Source of the DNA: Desulfovibrio sp. JC010 | GTDB taxonomy: Bacteria > Desulfobacterota > Desulfovibrionia > Desulfovibrionales > Desulfovibrionaceae | Direction of reading: 5' to 3' | Assembly: GCF_010470675.1 (NCBI RefSeq) | Contig: NZ_VOIQ01000024.1 | Location: 1-39,574 of the forward strand | Length of the DNA: 39,574 bases | Shown: one piece after another, positions 25,035 to 33,301 of the stretch | Numbering within the stretch: position 1 is the stretch's first letter | Layout of the letters: every line of letters begins with the position of its first letter | Notes under the pieces: generated by a model | Told to the model about the DNA's origin: nothing | Database searches by the model: none | The model's input: only the letters and a program-made list of their open reading frames with translations | Program-made: the position numbers and the translations under genes

Positions 25035-27080
25035 CTACTTATTCAGCCAGTTATTCATTTCAGAATAAATAAACGGCCCTGCGACTTCAGGCATTTGAAC
25101 TGAATCCAACTCAGCAGAGTTATCGCTGTTAACCATTACGACCACGTAATATCCGCAACTTTTAAAAGCATAAGTAGAATATCCCGGATTTTCACCATCA
25201 TGGCCCAGTTTTATAAGATTTCCCGAAGAATCGTGGTCGTACATAACCCCAAGACCATACTTATCATCTACTCCGGGTGTCTTTTCCACCATCCGTGCAC
25301 GCATCTCATCACCTACCAGACTTCCTGAATCCAGAACCTTAAGCCAAGTAAGCATATCCGCAACAGTGGAAATTACATTACCCGATCCCACATCAAACGA
25401 ATAATTCCAAATGGAAAAATTCTTCCAACACCCATCACCTACTCCACATATTCCCGGATCAGCACAAGTGCTGTATCCTCGGATGTACGGTACGGGCATG
25501 GAGGAGTCGGATGGTTCCGGAACGGAAGTATTGGTCAGTCCGGCAGGAATTATAACCCGCTGCTCAATGAGTTGCTTATAAGTAAGCCCGGTTGCCCTCT
25601 CTGCAATCCATGCCAGCAGGATATAGTTTATATCCGCATACTTAAACTGCTCTCCCGGCTGAAAATAAACCTTTCCTCCTCCCGCCTGATTTGACATAGC
25701 CGCAAGTTCGGCAAAAGAGTATGTATGATTATTAACAAGGGCCTCGCACGGATCGGCTTCCCGGTTGTACAGCCCGCTAGTCTGGCGCAAAAGATTTTCG
25801 ATGGTGATCACATTTGAATTCGGCACCACTGCACCCAGCCAGTGATTAATTGTCTGATCCAGACTCAGGATTCCATCATTCACCAAAGTCAAAATCATCG
25901 TGGACGTGAAACTTTTTGATACACTGGCAATACGCCAGTGCAGATTATCAGCAAATCCCATATTAGTTCCCGCTGTCCAGGTAGTCTGATCCATATCGGT
26001 AATTGATGCGGCCTCGCTCAAACCTGTAGCATAACGAGTATCAGCACCGTCAGGACGCAGGATGGCAATAATTCCGCCAACACAATTATACCCCCCGACA
26101 ACCTCATCGAATTTAGTACCCAACGCAGTTTCAAAATCGGAACTAAATTGAGCCGTTGCAGGCTGTATTTTGGGAGAAGGGACAGGGTTGGCAGGCTGGG
26201 CTGCCGTCAAGGGCACAGAAGTGGATTGCTGCTCGCCGGCCATAAGATTCGTTATTGATGCCCATGTGGTGCTCGGCACATAACTGCTGATATTATTCTT
26301 AAAAGCCGCCCCCGTACCTAAAGCTGCAGCTGAAGCTGCAAGCCAGTTAAGGGCAGCAGTATCTCCACCGACATTGCTGACTCCATCCCAGGATGAATCA
26401 CATAAATCCAAAGCAACCGAACGAAGCAGAGCATTAAAATCACTGGAGGCTAAATCACAAGTACCATTAACTCTCGCTCCAACATAATTCCCCAGAATAT
26501 CAACAAAACTATTATTGGCATAACGTAAACGCTGGGAAGTAAGCACAGTTGAATCGGTCATAGCACAAGGCAAATCCGTAAAAACATTAAATGTACCATA
26601 GTCCTGCAGCAGCCCGTGTACAATCTGGGTAGCTCTGTCCAATTTATCGAGCAATGCGGCCCCGGGCATATCAATACTTTCGGCAATCTCAACCGCCAGA
26701 GTAGAAACAGTTGAGGCCGAAATTTCGGTAGCATTACTATTGAGTATCCCGGTGCGCACTGTACCTTTGAACTCAGTATTTGAACCTTGAAAATACCCAC
26801 CACTGAAATTTAAAATCAGCGGGAACTGCGCATCCTGCGGATAATTGAAACCAAAACTACCGTCAGCCGCTGTCCTTCCAAAAGAAAAAGTGCGACCATC
26901 CGCATCAACTGCAGAAACAACAGCATTGACCAGCAGAGGGTTGGCAACAACAGCTCCATTGACAGTTGAATTATTGTCTGTGCTGACTCCGCATCCGGAA
27001 TTACCGAACAGCACCGGACAAAGGGCCAACAGAAAGATTAATAGCAATGAACAGGGATAGACAACAGCGTGATTCTTCAT
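25035..27080 (-). CDS. Beta-lactamase-fold serine hydrolase with a large N-terminal extension
   Basis: A 681-residue exported protein. A signal peptide runs to about residue 29 with a possible but non-canonical lipobox (GNSGC, C30). Residues about 40-130 look like a small beta-sandwich domain (PLLVNAVVSAVDADGRTFSF); about 130-310 is Ala/Ser/Thr-rich and unassigned. The class C beta-lactamase/DD-peptidase-like domain spans about 320-681: nucleophile S386-V-S-K389, the second motif as Y481-A-D483 instead of the usual YxN, and HDG near the C-terminus in place of KTG. Peptidase, esterase or lactamase activity cannot be decided from sequence. It is monocistronic. Confidence 0.85.
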   Translation of the reverse strand: MKNHAVVYPCSLLLIFLLALCPVLFGNSGCGVSTDNNSTVNGAVVANPLLVNAVVSAVDADGRTFSFGRTAADGSFGFNYPQDAQFPLILNFSGGYFQGSNTEFKGTVRTGILNSNATEISASTVSTLAVEIAESIDMPGAALLDKLDRATQIVHGLLQDYGTFNVFTDLPCAMTDSTVLTSQRLRYANNSFVDILGNYVGARVNGTCDLASSDFNALLRSVALDLCDSSWDGVSNVGGDTAALNWLAASAAALGTGAAFKNNISSYVPSTTWASITNLMAGEQQSTSVPLTAAQPANPVPSPKIQPATAQFSSDFETALGTKFDEVVGGYNCVGGIIAILRPDGADTRYATGLSEAASITDMDQTTWTAGTNMGFADNLHWRIASVSKSFTSTMILTLVNDGILSLDQTINHWLGAVVPNSNVITIENLLRQTSGLYNREADPCEALVNNHTYSFAELAAMSNQAGGGKVYFQPGEQFKYADINYILLAWIAERATGLTYKQLIEQRVIIPAGLTNTSVPEPSDSSMPVPYIRGYSTCADPGICGVGDGCWKNFSIWNYSFDVGSGNVISTVADMLTWLKVLDSGSLVGDEMRARMVEKTPGVDDKYGLGVMYDHDSSGNLIKLGHDGENPGYSTYAFKSCGYYVVVMVNSDNSAELDSVQMPEVAGPFIYSEMNNWLNK

Positions 27081-27178
27081 CTCATTGCAGTGCCGATTTT
27101 CTTAAGATAAGTCAATCATGTCCGTAAATTCAGAACCCTACCAGTCTATTTTCTAAAAAAAATAGCAATTAGTCAGTA

Positions 27179-27207
27179 TCGTCAAATTGTGAAAACACTG
27201 CTATAAA
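27179..27207 (+). promoter_or_regulatory. Candidate promoter of the nucleotidyltransferase gene
   Basis: TCGTCA (27179-27184), 17 bases, TATAAA (27202-27207). Transcription would begin within two or three bases of the ATG at 27217, giving a leaderless message; indeed no Shine-Dalgarno sequence is seen there. Confidence 0.35.
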
Positions 27208-27216
27208 TTTTCCATA

Positions 27217-28380
27217 ATGACTGAAAATTCGGACAAACTAAAAATCCTCATTACAGGGGGAGCAATACGGGACCTGCTCCTTGGTCGCCAACCCAAGGAC
27301 CTTGATTATCTCATTGCTTCCGGCACTGCTGATGATTTTCTTAGACTCTTTCCGGCTGCACGCCCGGTAGGTAAATCGTACGAAATATTTTATCTAAAAG
27401 GTCTTGAATTCTCCTTTCCCAGAGCAAGAGGTAAGAATACAGAAGAAACAATCAACTTAGATCTTCTTGCCCGCGACTTCACTATAAACAGCTTTGCCCT
27501 TGATGATGACGGCGAGCTTTACGCCCACCCCCAAGGTCTGGAAGACCTGCATAACCGAATCCTGCGGCCTTCCTTCCCGGATTGCTTCAAAGAAGACCCG
27601 TTGCGGGTATTCCGGGCTGCGGCTTTCATGGCCCGCTTTCCGGAATTCAGCCCCCACCCGGAACTCATTGCGCAGATGAAACGCTGTGCAGCCAACGGCT
27701 GGCTGGAAGATATTGCCCCGGACCGTATAGGTGTGGAACTGCGCAAAGGCTTAAGCGGCCCCAGACCGGGCAATTTTCTGCGGCTGCTGATTGAAGGGAG
27801 TTGCCTTGAGCCATGGTTCACTGAATTTTCCGGGGCTGATAAAATCCCCGCCGGACCGCCGCAGTATCACGACAAATCCGTGGCCGGACATACGGCAGAT
27901 ATAATGGATAAAGTTGCAGGAAACGCACTGACCTGCTGGATGTCCATGTGTCATGATCTGGGAAAAGTGCACACCTCGGCAGAGATACTGCCCTCCCACT
28001 ACGGACACGACAAGGCCGGGGCAGTCCCGGCAAAAGAACTTGGCAGCAGACTCACGCTCCCGGTAAAATTTATCCGCGCCGGGGAAACAGCCGCCCTGCT
28101 GCACATGAAAGCCGGAAGCTACCGCGAACTGCGCCCCGGCACCAAAGTAGACCTGCTCATGAAACTGCATGTATCCGGCCTGCTGGAAAATATGATCAGC
28201 CTCTGCCATGCGGACAGAGGAGAAGGAGTGCTTGAGCATGCTCCCGCAGACCTGACAGAGATACTGAAAGTATCCCTGCCGGCCCACGAAAGAAATCTTG
28301 GAAAGGAATCAGGGGAAAAACTGCGCAACATGCGAGCCATGAGGATCAAGGCTTTCAGCAGAGGCAGAAAATGGAGTTAA
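27217..28380 (+). CDS. CCA-adding/poly(A) polymerase-type nucleotidyltransferase with HD domain
   Basis: A 387-residue class II tRNA nucleotidyltransferase-superfamily protein. Catalytic head: GGAIRDLLLG (14-23) and the metal-binding D28-L-D30, then a nucleotide-selecting region with the RDFTINSFALDDDG segment and EDPLRVFRAAAFMARF. The C-terminal part carries an HD phosphohydrolase-type motif (VAGHTADIMD and MCHDLGK). This layout matches E. coli-type CCA enzymes with phosphatase activity, but the chain could also be a poly(A) polymerase or half of a split A-/CC-adding pair. No ribosome-binding site is seen; see the promoter candidate just upstream. Confidence 0.85.
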   Translation: MTENSDKLKILITGGAIRDLLLGRQPKDLDYLIASGTADDFLRLFPAARPVGKSYEIFYLKGLEFSFPRARGKNTEETINLDLLARDFTINSFALDDDGELYAHPQGLEDLHNRILRPSFPDCFKEDPLRVFRAAAFMARFPEFSPHPELIAQMKRCAANGWLEDIAPDRIGVELRKGLSGPRPGNFLRLLIEGSCLEPWFTEFSGADKIPAGPPQYHDKSVAGHTADIMDKVAGNALTCWMSMCHDLGKVHTSAEILPSHYGHDKAGAVPAKELGSRLTLPVKFIRAGETAALLHMKAGSYRELRPGTKVDLLMKLHVSGLLENMISLCHADRGEGVLEHAPADLTEILKVSLPAHERNLGKESGEKLRNMRAMRIKAFSRGRKWS

Positions 28381-28386
28381 ATTTGT

Positions 28387-28878
28387 TTAATCAAAAAGGT
28401 ACTTGTATTCCCCGGCGACTTTATCGGTCTTGTTCATCAGCCCCGCGGCAGCATTCTCAACATTGCGCCAAGTGATAATGCCGAGCTCCTGCTTGAGATA
28501 AAAGGGTACAACTTCTCCGCTTTCGGCAAAAGTCCAGACCACGGAATAAACGGAACCGATCTCGGGCCTGTCCTTGAATTCACTGCGTGATTCAATATTG
28601 ACACGCACGGACCTGGTGTCTTTACCCGCCAAGGTGAACAGAACGGATTTCCTGAAGCTTTCCTTTAATTTCAGAGCCAGAGTACCGCCGAACACATCAT
28701 CTCCGGAATGAACCACAACAACCGGAATGCCTTGTTTTTCAGCAACCGGTTCTACTTTTTCAACCGGGGCAGGCTTAGTCTTGGTGTCAGGCACAGCCTT
28801 TGTTTCTTCAGCAGATACAATAGATCCCAAAGACAAAACAAGCAGCAAAACCAGAATGAGACCGAACACTTTTCTCAT
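28387..28878 (-). CDS. Secreted protein of unknown function
   Basis: A 163-residue protein with a clear signal peptide (core GLILVLLLVLSLGSIVSA, cleavage near residue 23), a Lys/Pro/Glu/Val-rich linker (about 24-48), then a folded domain with alternating strands and a central helix (GIPVVVVHSGDDVFGGTLALKL, SVYSVVWTFAESGEVVPFYL). I do not recognise the family. It overlaps the upstream gene by four bases (ATGA), so it is the second gene of a two-gene operon and probably periplasmic. Confidence 0.8.
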   Translation of the reverse strand: MRKVFGLILVLLLVLSLGSIVSAEETKAVPDTKTKPAPVEKVEPVAEKQGIPVVVVHSGDDVFGGTLALKLKESFRKSVLFTLAGKDTRSVRVNIESRSEFKDRPEIGSVYSVVWTFAESGEVVPFYLKQELGIITWRNVENAAAGLMNKTDKVAGEYKYLFD

Positions 28879-29660
28879 GACAACTCCTTATTCACACTCT
28901 TTCTCAAATCAACAAGCAAAGCCCTGACCCGCGCCTTATCACGGGCCCAGACCTGTGAACAATAACCGGAAATATACGACTTCATCTCTTTCAAGGGAGG
29001 AAGTTCAGGGAACTGTGGAAAATCAATATCCTTAATTGTGATGACTGTGAAGGCCATCTCATCATCAATCACCTGACATTGAGGACCTACACATCCAGCG
29101 ATATTCTCCTTCTGCACGGACTCCGGATCAAGTGATTTGGTAAATTTCAATACGTCGGAAGCTGTGACGTTCCGGTTGACCTTTTCTATTTTAACATTGA
29201 TCTCCTCGGCCATGCGGAAAAAATCCTCACGGTTTACAGTGCGGATTTTACGGCCACTGCCATCATCACGAAATGAGCCATGCATGTAGTCATTGATAGA
29301 TTCAAAAAGCATTTCATAAGCAATATTGAACCATTTGATGTATTCCCCCCTGCCGGTAAAAGCAAAGGAAGGCTTATCCATCAGCTCAGCACATTCCACT
29401 CCTGCCGGATGGTAAAAACTGCTTCTGCTCATCCCCGAAGCAACCAGAAAATCATTGAATCCTTCCGGGCCGAGACAAATTTTATCCAGCAAGGCACAGA
29501 CCCTGAAAACACGATACAGCTTGAGATGCAATTTCTCAGAAAGTTCATGGAAAAGCTCAATAGCATCATCAACATCCACACGGGCCCCAAAATAGGAATC
29601 CGCCATATCGCTAAGGACCTCATCCGTCAAAGCATCGGTAAAATCTTTAAAATCAGCCAT
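28875..29660 (-). CDS. Cytoplasmic protein of unknown function
   Basis: A 261-residue, mainly helical, acidic protein without a signal peptide or membrane segment. AAGGA lies 6 bases before the ATG. Notable parts are CALLDKICLGPEGFNDFL, a Cys pair GCVGPQC near residues 190-196 and CSQVWARDKARVRALL near the end. No family is recognised. It is translationally coupled to the secreted protein that follows; a cytoplasmic-plus-periplasmic pair of unknown role. Confidence 0.75.
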   Translation of the reverse strand: MADFKDFTDALTDEVLSDMADSYFGARVDVDDAIELFHELSEKLHLKLYRVFRVCALLDKICLGPEGFNDFLVASGMSRSSFYHPAGVECAELMDKPSFAFTGRGEYIKWFNIAYEMLFESINDYMHGSFRDDGSGRKIRTVNREDFFRMAEEINVKIEKVNRNVTASDVLKFTKSLDPESVQKENIAGCVGPQCQVIDDEMAFTVITIKDIDFPQFPELPPLKEMKSYISGYCSQVWARDKARVRALLVDLRKSVNKELS

Positions 29661-29787
29661 AATATTTCCTTCAGCAGTTCAGCTCAAAACTTTGTACGGA
29701 AATATTTTATTTCCGTCCTATCCGTTTATTTAACAAGGTTCCCGGACAAAACAACTGTTCAACTGCAAATGAATTCACTAATTAACC

Positions 29788-29816
29788 TTGAGAGTGCCAT
29801 ATAATTGAATTATACG
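29788..29816 (+). promoter_or_regulatory. Candidate promoter of the SucCD-type gene
   Basis: TTGAGA (29788-29793), 17-base spacer, TATACG (29811-29816); 5 of 6 and 4 of 6 matches to the sigma-70 consensus. The leader would be about 180 bases and would include repeat copy F. Confidence 0.45.
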
Positions 29817-29908
29817 CCATGGGTACGAGTATCATTCAAAAGATGACTACCCGAAAATTTTCAACAGTTAAATCCTGCTCGATTTAACTATTGCTCTCCA
29901 ACTACTAG

Positions 29909-29980
29909 GGATTGCAAAGGGGATTATCCCCTTTGCCCGCCGGAGGCGAAATGCGATCATCAAAAAGCGCGAAGCGCATC
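29909..29980 (-). repeat. Modular palindromic intergenic repeat, copy F (short form, inverted)
   Basis: Plus-strand order: GGATT, hairpin GCAAAGGGGA (29914-29923) / TCCCCTTTGC (29927-29936), core CCGCCGGAGGCGAAA, then GCGCGAAGCGCATC (29967-29980). It is the reverse of copies C and D and stands about 20 bases before the SucCD-type gene. It is over 21 kb from the other copies. Confidence 0.85.
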
Positions 29981-30002
29981 ATCACTTGCATACGGAGGGA
30001 GT

Positions 30003-32096
30003 ATGCTGCTCAATGAACACTTAAGTAAAATTCTTCTCAAAGAGGCCGGACTTCCTGTCCCCACCGGGGTGAAAATTTCCCAAAAGGACCTTCCCGGCCT
30101 GAAACCATATTTTCCCCTGCCGTGGATTCTCAAAGCTCAGGTCCCCGTAGGCGGACGAGGTAAGGCCGGAGGAATCCAGAAGGTTGATTCTCAGGACGAA
30201 TACGAAAAAATCGCCCGCCAGATCCTGTCCATGGAAATCAAGGGCAACAAGGTTCCCTTCCTGCGCGCAGAACCCGCAGTGGACATCCGCAAGGAATTCT
30301 ATCTATCCCTGACCCTGTCCCGCCAGCGTCGCAAGGTCATCATGACCGTGGGCCGCGAGGGCGGTGTGGAAATCGAAAACATGGGTCCTGAAAACCTGCT
30401 CATTCAGGAAATCAGCCTGCCCGGCGGATTGCAGCCCAACCAGATTCGCGCAGCCTTTTTCCACATCGGCATTGCCAAAGAACTTTTTGTCGATTTCAGC
30501 AACATCGTTAAAAATCTCTACAATTCCATGATTGATAACGGCTTGCTGCTGGCAGAGATCAACCCGCTGGCCCTGACCGGATACGGCAAGCTGCTCGCAT
30601 TGGACGGCAAAATCGAAATGGACGACAATATCGTCGATCTCAATCCCGCTTTTGAAAAATTTTACCAGCCTGAACACTCCACCCCGGTGGAAAATATCGC
30701 CCGCGATGCCGGAATGAGCTTTGTTTCCCTTAAAGGCTGGGTGGGCCTGATTGCCAACGGTGCAGGTCTGGCCATGGCTTCCATGGACGCGCTGAACTTC
30801 TCCGACCTCCCGGCAGCCAACTTCCTCGACCTCGGCGGTGCTGCGGACCAGAAACGCATTGAAACCGCCCTGCGTCTGCTTTTTGATGATGATCAGGTCA
30901 AAGCGATCCTGATCAACCTCTTCGGCGGAATCCTTTCCTGCGAACTGGTTGCCAAGGCACTCGTTGCAGCCCTCGGCGGCAAGGAACCGGAAAAACCCAT
31001 TGTGGTGCGTATGTCCGGCAACAGCGCGGAAGAAGGTCTGGAAGTGCTCAAGCAGGTCAAAGGCGACAAGCTGCACCGGGCCAGAAATATGCAGGAAGCC
31101 CTCGACCTGCTGGTCAAGCTCAAGCCTGCGGACACGACCACAATCGAATTCCCCGACCCCATCGCGGCTATGCCCGATTCACGCCCCCAAGACATCGGCT
31201 ACAAATCACCGCACCAGTTCGGCATCGACAAGGATACTCCCATCCTCGTACAGGGAATTACCGGGGCAGAGGGCCGCCTGCATACCAAGCTTATGCTAGA
31301 ATACGGCTCCAACATCGTTGCCGGGGTAACCCCGTTCAAGGGCGGACAGGAAGTACTCGGCGTTCCGGTCTACAACTCCATCAAAGAAGCACAGCGGCAC
31401 CATGAAATCGGGGCCAGCATCATTTTTGTTCCGCCCAAGCTGGCAACTGATGCCATCCTTGAAGCGGCATCCTGCGAAGTTCCGTGGGTGGTCTGCATCA
31501 CTGAAGGCATTGTGCAGTCGGCCATGCTCAACGTGCTGGAACAGGTTAAAGGCGGCAAGACTCGTATTGTCGGTCCCAACACCCCCGGCATGATCGTACC
31601 CGGCCAGACCAAAATAGGTATCCTGCCCACTACTCCGTTCTCCCCCGGTCCGGTGGCCGTACTCTCGCGTTCCGGCACCCTTACCTACGAAGTGGCCGAC
31701 CGCCTCAATCAGGTGGGCATCGGACAATCCCTGTCCATCGGTATCGGCGGCGACTCCTACATCGGCACCACCTTCGCGGATGTCTTCGAAATGCTCAGAA
31801 ACCACGATGAAACCAAGGCGGTTATGGTTCTGGGTGAGATCGGCGGAACCGCTGAGCAGGACCTCGCGGACTACGTGATCGAAACAGGATTTGACAAACC
31901 CGTACTTTCCTTTATTGCTGGTCAGACCGCACCTCCGGGCAAACGTCTGGGCCACGCAGGTGCTATCCTTCAGGAAGGAACCGGGGTTCAGGGCAAGCTG
32001 GAAAAAATGCGCGCAGCAGGATTCACAGTCTGCCCCAGCCTTGAATCGATCCCGCAGCTGACAGCAGACGCACTTGGAATCAAGTTAAGTGAATAG
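30003..32096 (+). CDS. Fused succinyl-CoA synthetase (SucC-SucD in one chain), ADP-forming acyl-CoA ligase type
   Basis: A 697-residue fusion. Residues 1 to about 385 match the beta subunit: ATP-grasp domain (ILKAQVPVGGRGKAGG, EINPLALTGYGKLLALDGK, MDDNI) and its CoA-ligase domain (FLDLGGAAD, INLFGGILSCELVA). Residues from about 410 match the alpha subunit (ILVQGITGAEGRLHTKLML, VTPFKGGQEVLGVPVYNS), with the phosphohistidine H651 in GHAGAI. It should make ATP from an acyl-CoA, with succinyl-CoA the closest match and acetyl-CoA a possible alternative. GGAGGG precedes the ATG. The order beta-alpha is that of sucCD operons, as expected for a gene fusion. Confidence 0.88.
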   Translation: MLLNEHLSKILLKEAGLPVPTGVKISQKDLPGLKPYFPLPWILKAQVPVGGRGKAGGIQKVDSQDEYEKIARQILSMEIKGNKVPFLRAEPAVDIRKEFYLSLTLSRQRRKVIMTVGREGGVEIENMGPENLLIQEISLPGGLQPNQIRAAFFHIGIAKELFVDFSNIVKNLYNSMIDNGLLLAEINPLALTGYGKLLALDGKIEMDDNIVDLNPAFEKFYQPEHSTPVENIARDAGMSFVSLKGWVGLIANGAGLAMASMDALNFSDLPAANFLDLGGAADQKRIETALRLLFDDDQVKAILINLFGGILSCELVAKALVAALGGKEPEKPIVVRMSGNSAEEGLEVLKQVKGDKLHRARNMQEALDLLVKLKPADTTTIEFPDPIAAMPDSRPQDIGYKSPHQFGIDKDTPILVQGITGAEGRLHTKLMLEYGSNIVAGVTPFKGGQEVLGVPVYNSIKEAQRHHEIGASIIFVPPKLATDAILEAASCEVPWVVCITEGIVQSAMLNVLEQVKGGKTRIVGPNTPGMIVPGQTKIGILPTTPFSPGPVAVLSRSGTLTYEVADRLNQVGIGQSLSIGIGGDSYIGTTFADVFEMLRNHDETKAVMVLGEIGGTAEQDLADYVIETGFDKPVLSFIAGQTAPPGKRLGHAGAILQEGTGVQGKLEKMRAAGFTVCPSLESIPQLTADALGIKLSE

Positions 32097-33180
32097 AAAC
32101 GTATGCTTCTTCAATAGTAATAAAGCCTGGGGCGGCGGGGAAAAGTGGAACCACCACTTTTCCCTGCTCCTCCGGGATCAGGGTTACAACGTTTTCGTGG
32201 TAACCAACCATAAATCCGAACTGAAAGACCGCTTAGAAAACGAACCGGGCATAACCTTGCACAGCGAGCCCATCGGCAATCTTTCCTTCCTCAATCCCAT
32301 TTTAATGGGCCGCTTGAAATCATTTTTTAAAACCAACAACATCCAGACTTTGATCACCGCCCTGCCCTCAGACCTGAAGAGCGGTGGCATCGCAGCCAAA
32401 CGTGCCGAGGTTAACCGTGTAATCTACCGGAGAGGAATCGCCGTTCCGGTAAAGAATTCCCTGCTCAACCGCTACATTTTCAAGAATGTTGTTGACCGCT
32501 TAATCGTCAATTCCCTTGAGACAAAGCGTACTGTTCTAGCCAACAATGCCGACCTGATCGATGAGAGCAAAATCCGCCAGATATACAACGGCTTCGATGT
32601 TGCCGAGTTCGATAAACAGGATTTCAGCCCGCTCTACACACCCAAAAAAGATGAAGTAGTCATCGGAAACGCAGCCCGCTTAACCGCTCAAAAGGGTCAA
32701 AAACATCTCATCAAGACCGCAAAACTGCTCAAAGAAAAGGGCCTAAATTTCAAAATACTCATCGCCGGAAAAGGCGAAATGGAACAGGAATTAAAAGACT
32801 ACGCCGCAAAACTGGACGTAAACAATCACGTTTCCTTCCTCGGCTTCATTGAAAACATGAAAAGTTTCCACGCTTCGCAGGATATTTTCTGCCTGCCCTC
32901 GCTCTGGGAAGGATTCGGTTATGCGCTGGTTGAGGCCATGACATTGGAAAAGCCCGTAGTGGGCTTTGACATAAGCTCCAACCCGGAAGTTGTCGCTGAC
33001 GGCGAGACCGGGATTCTTGTTCCAGTAGAAGACACAGAAAAACTGGCAGCGGCACTGGAAAAACTGATCCTTGATGTTAAATTGCGCAAGAAAATGGGTG
33101 CAGCCGGACGGCAAAGAGTGCTGGAAAATTTTAATACCCCGCTGGTTTTGCAAAAACTGATCGAGGTTATCGAAGAGTAA
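32089..33180 (+). CDS. Family 4 glycosyltransferase
   Basis: A 363-residue GT-B enzyme. The N-terminus NKAWGGGEKW is the acceptor-side glycine-rich loop. The donor-binding half contains VVIGNAARLTAQKGQKHLI and the conserved ExxxxxxxE patch CLPSLWEGFGYALVEAM followed by KPVVGFDISSNPEVVADGETGIL. It probably uses a nucleotide sugar and retains anomeric configuration, acting on LPS or another surface glycan. The start is GTG, overlapping the end of the SucCD-type gene by 8 bases, so translation is coupled despite the unrelated roles. Confidence 0.87.
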   Translation: MNRNVCFFNSNKAWGGGEKWNHHFSLLLRDQGYNVFVVTNHKSELKDRLENEPGITLHSEPIGNLSFLNPILMGRLKSFFKTNNIQTLITALPSDLKSGGIAAKRAEVNRVIYRRGIAVPVKNSLLNRYIFKNVVDRLIVNSLETKRTVLANNADLIDESKIRQIYNGFDVAEFDKQDFSPLYTPKKDEVVIGNAARLTAQKGQKHLIKTAKLLKEKGLNFKILIAGKGEMEQELKDYAAKLDVNNHVSFLGFIENMKSFHASQDIFCLPSLWEGFGYALVEAMTLEKPVVGFDISSNPEVVADGETGILVPVEDTEKLAAALEKLILDVKLRKKMGAAGRQRVLENFNTPLVLQKLIEVIEE

Positions 33181-33301
33181 AGCGCATTGTAACTCCCTGA
33201 TGTCAATTTCATTCTATATTATATGATACTTGCGCGATTAATGTCGGCTGTGTTCATATGCGATATCAATCAGAAATCAGGACAGGAAACGGGAGAGAAA
33301 A

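Larger units (their letters stand above)
29661..30002. other. Divergent intergenic region holding repeat copy F
   Basis: About 340 bases without a gene, between the unknown pair (minus) and the SucCD-type gene (plus). It holds a fair promoter for the latter, an AT-rich section and repeat copy F in the leader. Confidence 0.6.

Noticed and set aside
33181-33301. Possible tRNA or small RNA between the glycosyltransferase and QueG-like genes
   Set aside because: No cloverleaf, no T-arm sequence and no terminator; it looks like an ordinary spacer.
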